Source: Chryseobacterium indoltheticum
GTDB taxonomy: Bacteria; Bacteroidota; Bacteroidia; Flavobacteriales; Weeksellaceae
DNA: 64,000 nucleotides
NCBI RefSeq assembly: GCF_003815915.1
Contig: NZ_CP033929.1
Coordinates: forward strand, 2,108,001 to 2,172,000
Direction: 5' to 3'
This document shows, piece after piece, positions 8,510 to 16,728 of the stretch. How positions within the stretch are numbered: position 1 is the stretch's first letter; the number at the start of each line of letters is the position of its first letter. The position numbers were made by a program, and so were the translations under genes. The notes under the pieces are model-generated. The model ran no database searches. It was given only the letters and a program-made list of their open reading frames with translations, and had not been told where the DNA came from.

Positions 8510-9156
8510 AATTTTTGAATTTTTAATTTATTTATTTTTTATTGCGAATTTTATAATGCAATATTACGACTTTCAAATGATGTGCCAAATTGAATTATTA
8601 TGATGTTTATCAGTGTTTTATGTATCTGTGGATGTGATTTTAAAACTTTTAAGGTTTCTTGATTATTAATTTTGCGTTAAATTTGGTTGTTTTTAAATTG
8701 TATTATAATTAAAAAATTATCAATTTATTAATGTTTCTGTATTTCTTATTTTCATATTGACAATATCAAGCGAATAGCAAGTGATGCATAGCAATTGTTA
8801 AAATCGTCTTTACTGATGATCAATTGGTCATCAATTTTTTTTATTTCGTTTTAATTATATGAATAGGATAGAGGAGTTTCTATGTTAATAGAATGTGAAA
8901 CTTCAGCAGATAGGAATCAACGAGATTTTGTGCGAAAATATGTAAAGTAGTGTTTGACTTTGATTTACGTTCCGTTAGAATTTCGGTCAAAAGGAGTTCC
9001 CGATTAGAAAGGAATTGATTTGATGCAGTCTAAAATTGTATTTATACTGAAGATTAATACCAAAAATTGACATGATGAATGGTTGTGTCTTCACCAAACT
9101 TCTAAAAAATAAGATTAAATAATCTTTGTGGTCGGTTGGTCTGACTAAAAAGTATA
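8510..9156. other. Non-coding gap with an orphan terminator-like hairpin
   Basis: 647 nt without a supported gene. At 8814-8842, TGATGATC-AATT-GGTCATCA is followed by eight T, which is a plus-strand terminator, yet no plus-strand gene lies upstream of it in this gap. It could end a small RNA or simply insulate. Confidence 0.35.
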
Positions 9157-9783
9157 TTATTTTTTCTTTCCCAAAAATCGAATGACGGAGCCGGTTCCGT
9201 TGTGAAAAAGACCTTCATTAAGTTCTATTTTAGTTTCTGATAGTTCTATAATATCGTAATCTGGGAAATCTGCTTTGATTTCTTCAATTGAAAATAAAGA
9301 TTCTATATCTTTTGGACCGCCAACTTTTTCATCTTTTAATACAAAGTCAAGATGTTTTTTACTGAAAGCTTCAAAAATAATATAACCTTCTTTACGTAAA
9401 TAGGTATCTAGCAGTTTATGGATTGATGATTTCAAATTTGCAGGAAAATGTGCATAGATCAGTGCAATTGCATCAAACTGCTCTTTTTGAAAATTCAATG
9501 TTTGCAATTCCCCTACCTGATAATTTATCCTTACATTATTGATTTCTGCCAGATGCAAAGCCTTGTTTTTTCCTTCAGCGCTGATATCAAATGCGTAAAC
9601 CTCCCATCCGAGCTGAGCAGCAAAAACGGCATTTCTTCCTTCACCTTCTGCTGGAAAAAGAATAGAGCCTGTTTCCAGTTTTTGAAGTTGATCTTTTAGG
9701 TAGTTGTTGGGTTGGGTTCCGTAGGCAAATTCGTCATTGCTATATCTTTCGTTCCATCGGTCAAGCCATTTATTGTCGGTCAT
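9157..9783 (-). CDS. Class I SAM-dependent methyltransferase (TehB-like)
   Basis: 208 residues. The start [21 protein letters not shown] is characteristic of the TehB/thiopurine-type class I methyltransferases. Motif I is [16 protein letters not shown] (about 41-56), the acidic ribose-binding residue is in VYAFDIS, and motif IV lies in [12 protein letters not shown]. Cytoplasmic. The acceptor substrate is unknown. The gene sits 56 nt downstream of the Fpg/Nei glycosylase gene on the same strand. Confidence 0.8.
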   Translation of the reverse strand: MTDNKWLDRWNERYSNDEFAYGTQPNNYLKDQLQKLETGSILFPAEGEGRNAVFAAQLGWEVYAFDISAEGKNKALHLAEINNVRINYQVGELQTLNFQKEQFDAIALIYAHFPANLKSSIHKLLDTYLRKEGYIIFEAFSKKHLDFVLKDEKVGGPKDIESLFSIEEIKADFPDYDIIELSETKIELNEGLFHNGTGSVIRFLGKKK

Positions 9784-9839
9784 TTCAAGAAATTAATGTT
9801 CTATAAAGTTAGAAAAATTCTAGCTCTTAAAAATGACTT

Positions 9840-10571
9840 TTAATACAATTTCTGGTCATTCTCACAGAAAAAGCTGGTACGTTTACTTTTTCCGGTATCT
9901 TTTTTAATAACTTCAGCGCCACATATCGGACAGTTTTTCTGATGATAAATCTTAAAATTTTTGCTCAGAACATTTGCTTTCTTCCACTTCTTAAAATCGA
10001 AACTGTAATTTCTGGCTTCTTCAATAATTTCTTTCAGTTTCTTTGATGGTAATTTGCCAATCAGGCTTTCGGGATGAATTCGGGCTCTTAACAAAGCTTC
10101 ATTTTTAATAATATTTCCGACACCTGAGAAAATATCCTGATTCATCAAAGCATCACAAATCATCATTTTAGAATTTTCAACCAAAGTTTTTTCGGTTTTT
10201 TCGGGATTCCATTTTCTGCTCATCACATCAGCTTCCCAATTGATTTTATTTAAATGGCTTTCATCCACTATTTTTACTACACAAGTATAAAAGTACATTC
10301 CGCCATCTTTAAATTTTAACCCAAGCTTTAGGGTATCAATATCTTTCCTTTCATATAAACTGTAAGAACCAAACATCATCAGATGAATTTTAAATATAAT
10401 TTTATCGAAAATCAAATATGTTTGTTTTCCGAAAGTTTTTATTTCTCTTAAAATTTCTCCTTTTACTTCGGATTCTTTTGGAATTTCGCTTCCGTCAACA
10501 TCCATTACTTTTTCGCCTACAAATTTTTGCAGATCTTCTTTCATCAGAACAATAGTAGGACCTTCGGGCAT
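9840..10571 (-). CDS. Fpg/Nei family DNA glycosylase
   Basis: Base-excision repair glycosylase/AP-lyase that removes oxidised bases. It has 243 residues with the family start MPEGPTIVL (catalytic Pro2 and Glu3 after Met removal) and the helix-two-turn-helix region around DALMNQDIFSGVGNIIKNEAL. The C-terminal zinc finger begins CPICG but its second half reads FFCENDQ. The usual fourth cysteine of the CxxC pair is therefore an aspartate, so metal binding may be altered. Fpg versus Nei specificity cannot be settled here. Divergent from dgt. Confidence 0.85.
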   Translation of the reverse strand: MPEGPTIVLMKEDLQKFVGEKVMDVDGSEIPKESEVKGEILREIKTFGKQTYLIFDKIIFKIHLMMFGSYSLYERKDIDTLKLGLKFKDGGMYFYTCVVKIVDESHLNKINWEADVMSRKWNPEKTEKTLVENSKMMICDALMNQDIFSGVGNIIKNEALLRARIHPESLIGKLPSKKLKEIIEEARNYSFDFKKWKKANVLSKNFKIYHQKNCPICGAEVIKKDTGKSKRTSFFCENDQKLY

Positions 10572-10638
10572 CGTATAGTTTTCAACAAAAGTTCAAATAT
10601 TATTCCTTTAAAAGTAAAAATTGAATTAATTTTGGAAA

Positions 10639-11997
10639 ATGATGAATTTGAACCAGATTTTTACCAGTCAACGTACCGGAAACAATCCAAATACAATTGC
10701 TTCAAGAACAGATTTTCAGAGAGATTTTGATCGTATTATTTTCTCTTCAGCTTTCAGAAGACTACAAAATAAAACACAGGTTTTCCCGCTCCCGGGAAGT
10801 GTTTTTGTACACAATAGATTGACGCACTCTTTAGAAGTTTCTTCTGTGGGAAGAAGTTTGGGAAGTGTGATCGGTGAGTTTATTGCGGAGCATTATAAAA
10901 GTGACCTTACAGAAGAATCAAAGAATTTTTATAATCATAATTTAGGAAATGTAATTGCTGCAGCATGTCTTTGTCATGATGTGGGAAATCCTGCTTTCGG
11001 ACATTCGGGAGAAGATGCAATTGCCAGTTATTTTGACCGAAATGAAAATGATCTTAAACCTAAATTCAACGAAAAAGAATGGGCTGATTTGGTCAATTTC
11101 GAAGGAAATGCCAATGCGATTCGGGTTTTAGCTCAGCAGCAAAACGGGAAAGATGCCGGTGGAACCCAGTTGACGTTTGCCACTTTGGCGAGCATTGCAA
11201 AATACCCTTGTGAAGCAATTGCCAAGAAAAAAGGAATTATACACAGAAAGAAATTCGGTTTTTTTCAGAATGAAAAAGAGATTTTTCTTGAAATTGCAAA
11301 AGGCACAAACTTAATCTCAGAAAGCGAAGAACCTTATATTTTCAAAAGGCATCCTTTCGTTTGGCTGGTAGAAGCTGCCGATGATATTTGCTATAATATT
11401 ATCGATATGGAAGATGCACACAGATTGGGCATTGTTTCAACGGCTGATTGTACAAACTTATTTTTTGAATTGGTAAAATCAGAAACTGATGATGTTGACA
11501 GAGTAAAAAGAAAGCTTGATTCTATAGGAAATGACAATGAAAAAATTTCTTATTTAAGAGCAAAAGTTATTAATGCTTTGATTAATAAATCGATCTCAAT
11601 GTACAAGCAAAATTTTGATAAAATTCTTGAGGGAAATCTTGACAAAGCATTGCTTGACATTTATAAAAGTGAAAATAAGGCTTTACAGGATATTGAAAGC
11701 TTTTCGGTAGAGAAAATATACAATCATAAAGCAGTTGTGGAGATTGAAAATGCTGGCTACAACGTAATGTACGAATTGCTTGATCATTTTATTCCGTCAA
11801 TTTTAAAGTCTGAAGATAAAATCAAATCTTATGATACAAAAGCTTTAAAACTAATTCCGAAACAGTTTATTTACGAAGAAGGAAGTGATTACCAGAAAGT
11901 TCTTGGTGTCATTGATTTTGTTTCTGGAATGACCGATAATTATGCAACAGATCTTTACCGAAAAATAAAAGGTATTGATATCGGAATGACGATGTAG
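10639..11997 (+). CDS. dgt: Deoxyguanosinetriphosphate triphosphohydrolase
   Basis: HD-domain dNTPase that hydrolyses dGTP to deoxyguanosine and tripolyphosphate. The 452-residue length is normal. Metal-site motifs are visible: His in RLTHSLEVSSVGRS, the HD pair in CLCHDVGNPAFGHSGEDA, and the distal Asp in LVEAADDICYNIIDME. The protein may start at the first or second of two adjacent ATG codons (10639 or 10642). Monocistronic, 73 nt before the SPFH gene. Confidence 0.92.
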   Translation: MMNLNQIFTSQRTGNNPNTIASRTDFQRDFDRIIFSSAFRRLQNKTQVFPLPGSVFVHNRLTHSLEVSSVGRSLGSVIGEFIAEHYKSDLTEESKNFYNHNLGNVIAAACLCHDVGNPAFGHSGEDAIASYFDRNENDLKPKFNEKEWADLVNFEGNANAIRVLAQQQNGKDAGGTQLTFATLASIAKYPCEAIAKKKGIIHRKKFGFFQNEKEIFLEIAKGTNLISESEEPYIFKRHPFVWLVEAADDICYNIIDMEDAHRLGIVSTADCTNLFFELVKSETDDVDRVKRKLDSIGNDNEKISYLRAKVINALINKSISMYKQNFDKILEGNLDKALLDIYKSENKALQDIESFSVEKIYNHKAVVEIENAGYNVMYELLDHFIPSILKSEDKIKSYDTKALKLIPKQFIYEEGSDYQKVLGVIDFVSGMTDNYATDLYRKIKGIDIGMTM

Positions 11998-12070
11998 AAT
12001 TACTCATTTTAATTTGATTTATACTGTGGAATATTGTATCTTATCAACTAATTATTAAAATAAAAACTAT

Positions 12071-13009
12071 ATGGTGTATTTAGGTATTTTGGTCTTTTTT
12101 GGACTGGTCACATTATTTGCCTCTTTCTTTACGGTAAAACAGGAGTCTGCCGCTGTTGTAGAAAGATTAGGGAAGTTTTTAAAAGTGAGCCATGCTGGTT
12201 TACATTTGAAAATTCCTTTTCTGGATCAGATCTCAAAACGTCTCAATCTTAGAATTCAGCAGCTTGATGTTATTATTGATACTAAAACTTTAGATAATGT
12301 TTTTATCAAAATGAAAGTTTCTGTGCAGTATCAAGTAATCAGAGAAAATGTAAAAGATGCATATTATCGTCTTGAAAATCCTGAAAATCAGATCACTTCT
12401 TATGTATTTGATGTAGTAAGAGCAGAAGTTCCAAAGACGAAATTAGACGATGTTTTCGTAAGAAAAGATGATATTGCAATTGCTGTAAAAAGTGAATTAC
12501 AGGAAGCGATGCAGAGTTATGGATATGATATTATCAAAGCTTTGGTAACTGATATTGATCCGGACGAACAGGTAAAACACGCTATGAACAGAATCAACGC
12601 TGCAGAACGTGAAAAAACTGCCGCAGAATACGAATCTGAAGCACAAAGAATAAGAATTGTTGCTGTAGCAAAAGCTGAAGCAGAATCTAAAAAACTTCAG
12701 GGACAAGGTATCGCAGATCAAAGAAGAGAAATTGCAAAAGGTCTGGAAGAATCTGTGAAAATGCTGAATGCAGCCAATATCAATGCGCAGGAAGCTTCTG
12801 CATTAATCGTGGTTACACAGCATTATGATACTTTGAATTCTATTGGGGCTAATAATAGAAGTAATTTGGTTTTACTGCCCAATTCTCCTACAGCAGCGAG
12901 TACTATGTTGAATGATTTGGTAGTCTCTATGGCGGCAACTCAAAAAATGGAGGAATATTCTAAACCTCAAATGCCTAATCCTCCTCAAAATAGAGGACTT
13001 CAGGAATAG
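12071..13009 (+). CDS. SPFH/Band 7 (stomatin-like) membrane protein
   Basis: 312 residues. An N-terminal membrane helix at about 3-19 is followed by the SPFH domain (VERLGKFLKVSHAGLHLKIPF, about 31-50). An alanine/glutamate-rich coiled segment follows (RINAAEREKTAAEYESEAQR and KAEAESKKLQGQG), then a flexible tail. This is the paraslipin/stomatin layout. Such proteins form membrane cages or microdomains and often partner a NfeD protein or protease, but none is adjacent here. A terminator follows. Confidence 0.9.
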   Translation: MVYLGILVFFGLVTLFASFFTVKQESAAVVERLGKFLKVSHAGLHLKIPFLDQISKRLNLRIQQLDVIIDTKTLDNVFIKMKVSVQYQVIRENVKDAYYRLENPENQITSYVFDVVRAEVPKTKLDDVFVRKDDIAIAVKSELQEAMQSYGYDIIKALVTDIDPDEQVKHAMNRINAAEREKTAAEYESEAQRIRIVAVAKAEAESKKLQGQGIADQRREIAKGLEESVKMLNAANINAQEASALIVVTQHYDTLNSIGANNRSNLVLLPNSPTAASTMLNDLVVSMAATQKMEEYSKPQMPNPPQNRGLQE

Positions 13010-13028
13010 AATAAGCATTCTAAAATAC

Positions 13029-13063
13029 AAATCCCTTTCAACAATAATTGAAGGGGATTTTTT
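13029..13063 (+). terminator. Terminator after the SPFH gene
   Basis: AATCCCTTTCAA pairs with TTGAAGGGGATT (one mismatch) and is followed by six T. It separates the convergent SPFH and DUF4377 genes. Confidence 0.8.
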
Positions 13064-13064
13064 G

Positions 13065-13412
13065 TCATTTCTTGGTTTTAGAAACCTGTTTTATCAAAGT
13101 ATATTTGATTGAGGAAGCATCCATTGGCGGGTTTTCAATTTTCTCTGTTCTCACTTTTAAAACATATTCATATCCCGGTTCGTAAGTGAAACCTTCAATG
13201 TTGGTGTAGAAATTCTGCCAAGTATCAGATTCTTTTTCTTTTACCTGAAGACATTTCATAGGTGCTACTCCTGTACAATCTGCTGTTTCGGGACCTACAA
13301 TAAATGTTTTTTCATTGTCTGATGTCGAGTTTGGCATCGGCTTACATTGCGATAAAATTAAAAAAGATAATATTGTAAAAGTTCCTTTTAGAAAGAGAGT
13401 TACATTTTTCAT
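13065..13412 (-). CDS. DUF4377 lipoprotein
   Basis: From the ATG at 13412 the product has 115 residues. It has a lipoprotein signal (FLILSQCKP) and the DUF4377 core: ETADCTGVAPMKCLQVKE, then WQNFYTNIEGFTYEPGYEY and a final LKVRTEKI strand. DUF4377 occurs alone or after META domains in secreted proteins, and the function is unknown. A longer frame to 13442 exists, but its extra residues sit before the signal peptide and are unlikely. Confidence 0.8.
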   Translation of the reverse strand: MKNVTLFLKGTFTILSFLILSQCKPMPNSTSDNEKTFIVGPETADCTGVAPMKCLQVKEKESDTWQNFYTNIEGFTYEPGYEYVLKVRTEKIENPPMDASSIKYTLIKQVSKTKK

Positions 13413-13541
13413 AAGTTCATATATTTTGAGGTTGCATTGCAAGTTTGATGCCGAAGAAATTTCTAAATAGATACAAGATAATAGAAGTAAATTAATAGGC
13501 TTTTCTTAAGATTTAGACTTTAAAATTATATCATTAAATAT

Positions 13542-13886
13542 TTAATACTTCTCACCTTTTGTTAAGTCAGAATTATTTCCATTAAATTTTTGTTTCCCTA
13601 TTAAAAGCTCAAAAAAAAGTTTAAAATCAGACAATAAAGACCAAAGCGGATACTTAAACGTTGCCGGTTTATTTCTTTCAATAAAAGCGTGACTCAGCCA
13701 GGCAAAACCATACCCGAAAATTGGAATATACCACAAGAACCGTTCTTTACCGGTATATAATACAAATCCTATGACGATAAATACACATAAGATTCCAAGA
13801 AAATGAAAAATCCTTGTTCCGAGTTTTTTATGTTCGCCAAGGTAAAACTCATAGAATTCGTCGTATGTTTTTATTCTTTCAGACAT
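13542..13886 (-). CDS. Mpo1-like (DUF962) membrane protein
   Basis: 114 residues with the family layout: EFYLGEHKKLGTRIFHFLG at about 12-30, two or three membrane helices, then GYGFAWLSHAFIERNKPATF and a YPLWSLLSDFK segment. The conserved histidines match those of yeast Mpo1, a dioxygenase that shortens 2-hydroxy fatty acids. Bacterial members are usually annotated only as Mpo1-like. Inner membrane. Stands alone. Confidence 0.85.
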   Translation of the reverse strand: MSERIKTYDEFYEFYLGEHKKLGTRIFHFLGILCVFIVIGFVLYTGKERFLWYIPIFGYGFAWLSHAFIERNKPATFKYPLWSLLSDFKLFFELLIGKQKFNGNNSDLTKGEKY

Positions 13887-14187
13887 GGCTTGATAGTTTA
13901 AAGTTCTTAAAGAACGTTAGCAATAATTTCGCCAAATAGTACTGTGTTAAAAAAGAGTAATTTGATTATTTACATTACATTTTAAAACATTAAGAAAATT
14001 AAAGGTTTAGGAATGATTTAGAACCAATAAATTGATTTCAGCAGTATGTTTAATGACTCACCTTGCTGAATTTCAATAAATCAAAATGATAATTGTCCGT
14101 AAAAACTTAATTACTGTAATGATTCAAAAAACAATAAAAATTTTTGAATACCTTTTGCGTTGAAAATTAATATCATTTACTAAAATT
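13887..14187. other. Non-coding gap
   Basis: 301 nt. GTTCTT-A-AAGAAC, a perfect short palindrome, lies about 20 nt upstream of the Mpo1-like start and could be an operator. Nothing else stands out. Confidence 0.3.
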
Positions 14188-14799
14188 TCAATAATTTAAA
14201 GTTCCAATCATAAAAGTTTTAGAAGCATTAAGAGCTTGCGATGCTTGCGTTAATTCTTTTACGACAGCTTTATTTTTGATATAATTAGAATGAATAAAAT
14301 AGGTGTCTTTATTATCTCTTGTAATAAAACCGGTGTGAAAATCTAGACCAACAATATAAACCTGATTTTTATTTTCACTTAAAATATATTTCTCTAAATC
14401 TTCTCTGCTAGAAAAATATTTAATGTTTTTACAAAGCTTTTTGATCATTACCGATGAAGCTTGCTGTGCTAAATATGTTCTGTTGATATCAAAACCGAAA
14501 TCAGTAAGCGTATTGGTTACAAAATATCCGCAGGCAATCGTGCTTTTCTGGGGTTCTCTCGATGTTCCGTTGAATGACCAAGGTGTACTCATCCAGTAAT
14601 TGGGAACGTCATAGTTGATGAATTTAAACAGATAATTTTTCTTTTCTTCCGCAGTCTTTTTATTAATCGACATTAAAAATTCTTTGTAAGGAATCTTCTT
14701 TATTTCTAACTTCTCTGAAATTACATTATTGTCCGATTCAACTTTAGATTTGTTGCATCCGATAATGATTAAACATAGCAGACAAAAAAGATATTTCAT
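14188..14799 (-). CDS. Lipoprotein with possible NlpC/P60-like cysteine hydrolase fold
   Basis: 203 residues. Lipoprotein signal with the lipobox IIIGC (Cys15). The mature part has a cysteine in STIACGYFVTNTL followed later by a histidine in VGLDFHTGFI. That order and spacing are reminiscent of papain-like NlpC/P60 or amidase-type domains, but I cannot name a family. The gene begins 3 nt after the stop of the permease gene on the same strand, so the two form an operon. Confidence 0.55.
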   Translation of the reverse strand: MKYLFCLLCLIIIGCNKSKVESDNNVISEKLEIKKIPYKEFLMSINKKTAEEKKNYLFKFINYDVPNYWMSTPWSFNGTSREPQKSTIACGYFVTNTLTDFGFDINRTYLAQQASSVMIKKLCKNIKYFSSREDLEKYILSENKNQVYIVGLDFHTGFITRDNKDTYFIHSNYIKNKAVVKELTQASQALNASKTFMIGTLNY

Positions 14800-14802
14800 C
14801 TT

Positions 14803-16476
14803 TTAATTGGTATTTCTCAATTTGCTGTTCTGATATCCGTAACAGAAATATATTACTAAACCGATAGCGAACCATATTCCGAAATAAAACCAGTTTTCAT
14901 GGCTCATTCCTGTAAGAAGATATAAGCAAGAGCTTAAACCAATCAATGGAATTAGTGACAAATTTTTAATAAATGTTAAAACACAAAGCCCAAGATTGAT
15001 CAAGATGAAAAAGAAAATCGAAGCTTTGAATTCGCCTTCTTTAGGATCAGACCATTCCATTAAATGATCAAAAAAGTCCGGCTGGAAATAATGGAATCCC
15101 ACCAATGAACCGATAAAAATAACAGGGAAAATTATTTTCCCATTAATATAAGGAAGGTGAAATCTCCCTTTAATCTTTTCTTTTGGAGCAAGCATCAAAA
15201 CTCCTGCACAAACCAAAACGAAGGCGAAAATAGTTCCGATACTTGTAAAGTCTAAGATGAAACTTTTATCGGTAAAAATAATAGGAACTCCCACCACAAT
15301 ACCGGTAACAATCGTTGCAAACGAAGGCGTTTTGTATTTTGGGTGCACATCCTGGAATTTTTTAGGCATCAATCCGTCACGGCTCATCGCATACCAGATT
15401 CGAGGCTGTCCCATCTGGAAAACCAATAATACGGTAGTAATTGCTACAATCGCCACGAAAGAAACGGTAAGTTCCATCCATGCAACATTGGCATTTGTTT
15501 TTTCAAATATAAATGAAAGAGGATCGCCGATACCGTCAAATTTTCTATAATCTACCATTCCTGTTAACACTAAAGTCAGGGCAATGTAAATAACGGTACA
15601 AAGAACCAGAGAAATAATCATACCTTTGGGTAAGGTTTTCTGAGGATCTTTTGTTTCTTCAGAAAGTACACTCAATGCGTCAAATCCTATGTAGGCAAAG
15701 AAAACTCCTGAAACTGCACTCATTACTCCGGCAAAACCATTCGGCATAAAAGAAGAAGTTCCGGTTTCCAGACTTACGGGAGTCCAGTTTTCGGTATTGA
15801 TGTATGAAAAGCCGACTAAAATAACCAAAACGATTACGGCAAGTTTTAAGATAACTAAAGAATTGTTGAAGTTCTTGCTTTCTTTCACGCCACGGTAACA
15901 AAGCCAGGTAATTAATCCGTTAATAACCAATGCTGGAATATCTACGATAAATTTTAAACTTCCTAATAATGGTGCATTTGTCCAAGCATTGATCAATTCT
16001 TTGTTTTCAGAACCATTTGTAAAAGCTTTTTTGGCTTCGGTATAGCTGCAAGTGAGATAATCTGGAATATGCATGCCGAGTCGCTCTAGAAAACTGGTAA
16101 AATAATCAGACCATGAGAAAGCAACATAGATATTTCCGAAAGAATATTCCATAATCAAAGCCCAGCCAATTACCCACGCAATCAATTCACCAAAACTGGC
16201 GTAAGCATAGGTGTAAGCAGAACCCGCCGTAGGAATTCTACTCGCAAATTCAGCGTAGCACAAAGCAGTAAAACCGCAGGCAAAACCACAAATCAAATAG
16301 AGAATAATCACACCGGGACCACCTCTGAAAACTGCTTCGCCTAAACTACTGAAGCTTCCTGCTCCGATAATAGCTGCAATACCAAAAAATACAATGTCCC
16401 AAGTTCCCAGAACTCTTAGAAGATTTGTCGATGTGTCTGTCTCTGAATAGGTTTTCCTTTTGAAAAGTTGATTCAT
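14803..16476 (-). CDS. APC-family amino acid permease (CAT-like)
   Basis: 557 residues with 12-14 hydrophobic helices. The start (GTWDIVFFGIAAIIGAGSFSSLGEA) contains the substrate-binding GAGSFSS loop typical of the APC superfamily. The later FAYIGFDALSVLSEETKDPQKTLPKG is diagnostic of the cationic amino acid transporter (CAT/YfnA) branch. It imports amino acids with protons, but the exact substrate is not readable. It is followed immediately by the lipoprotein hydrolase-like gene. Confidence 0.9.
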   Translation of the reverse strand: MNQLFKRKTYSETDTSTNLLRVLGTWDIVFFGIAAIIGAGSFSSLGEAVFRGGPGVIILYLICGFACGFTALCYAEFASRIPTAGSAYTYAYASFGELIAWVIGWALIMEYSFGNIYVAFSWSDYFTSFLERLGMHIPDYLTCSYTEAKKAFTNGSENKELINAWTNAPLLGSLKFIVDIPALVINGLITWLCYRGVKESKNFNNSLVILKLAVIVLVILVGFSYINTENWTPVSLETGTSSFMPNGFAGVMSAVSGVFFAYIGFDALSVLSEETKDPQKTLPKGMIISLVLCTVIYIALTLVLTGMVDYRKFDGIGDPLSFIFEKTNANVAWMELTVSFVAIVAITTVLLVFQMGQPRIWYAMSRDGLMPKKFQDVHPKYKTPSFATIVTGIVVGVPIIFTDKSFILDFTSIGTIFAFVLVCAGVLMLAPKEKIKGRFHLPYINGKIIFPVIFIGSLVGFHYFQPDFFDHLMEWSDPKEGEFKASIFFFILINLGLCVLTFIKNLSLIPLIGLSSCLYLLTGMSHENWFYFGIWFAIGLVIYFCYGYQNSKLRNTN

Positions 16477-16690
16477 TCAATGTTTATATAAAGTTGAAAA
16501 AAACAAATGTAATTATTTCTGTGAAATAATTAATATTTTCTTAATATTTCTTCTTCAAAAGTTAATAAATATTAAAAAATAATCCACATACTAACATTAT
16601 GTAAAAAGACTTGTTTATACAATATCTTTTCGATATTTTCGTTGATAATTTGTGGATAAATTCTTATCTCAAAATTAAAACATTTGGTCT

Positions 16691-16698
16691 TATTTTTG
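16691..16698 (+). promoter_or_regulatory. -7 box for the TPR gene
   Basis: TATTTTTG matches TAnnTTTG 30 nt before the ATG at 16729. It lies after the alternative TTG start at 16684, which argues against that start. Confidence 0.4.
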
Positions 16699-16728
16699 AA
16701 GGCTTACCCATTTTTAAATTTGATATTA

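Noticed and set aside
13911-13922. A further attC end (CGTTAGCA) on the plus strand
   Set aside because: No matching TAAC end or palindromic arm lies within 140 nt upstream, so the match is probably chance.
16684-16728. TTG start giving a longer TPR protein
   Set aside because: The added residues precede a clean signal peptide and overlap a promoter -7 box.
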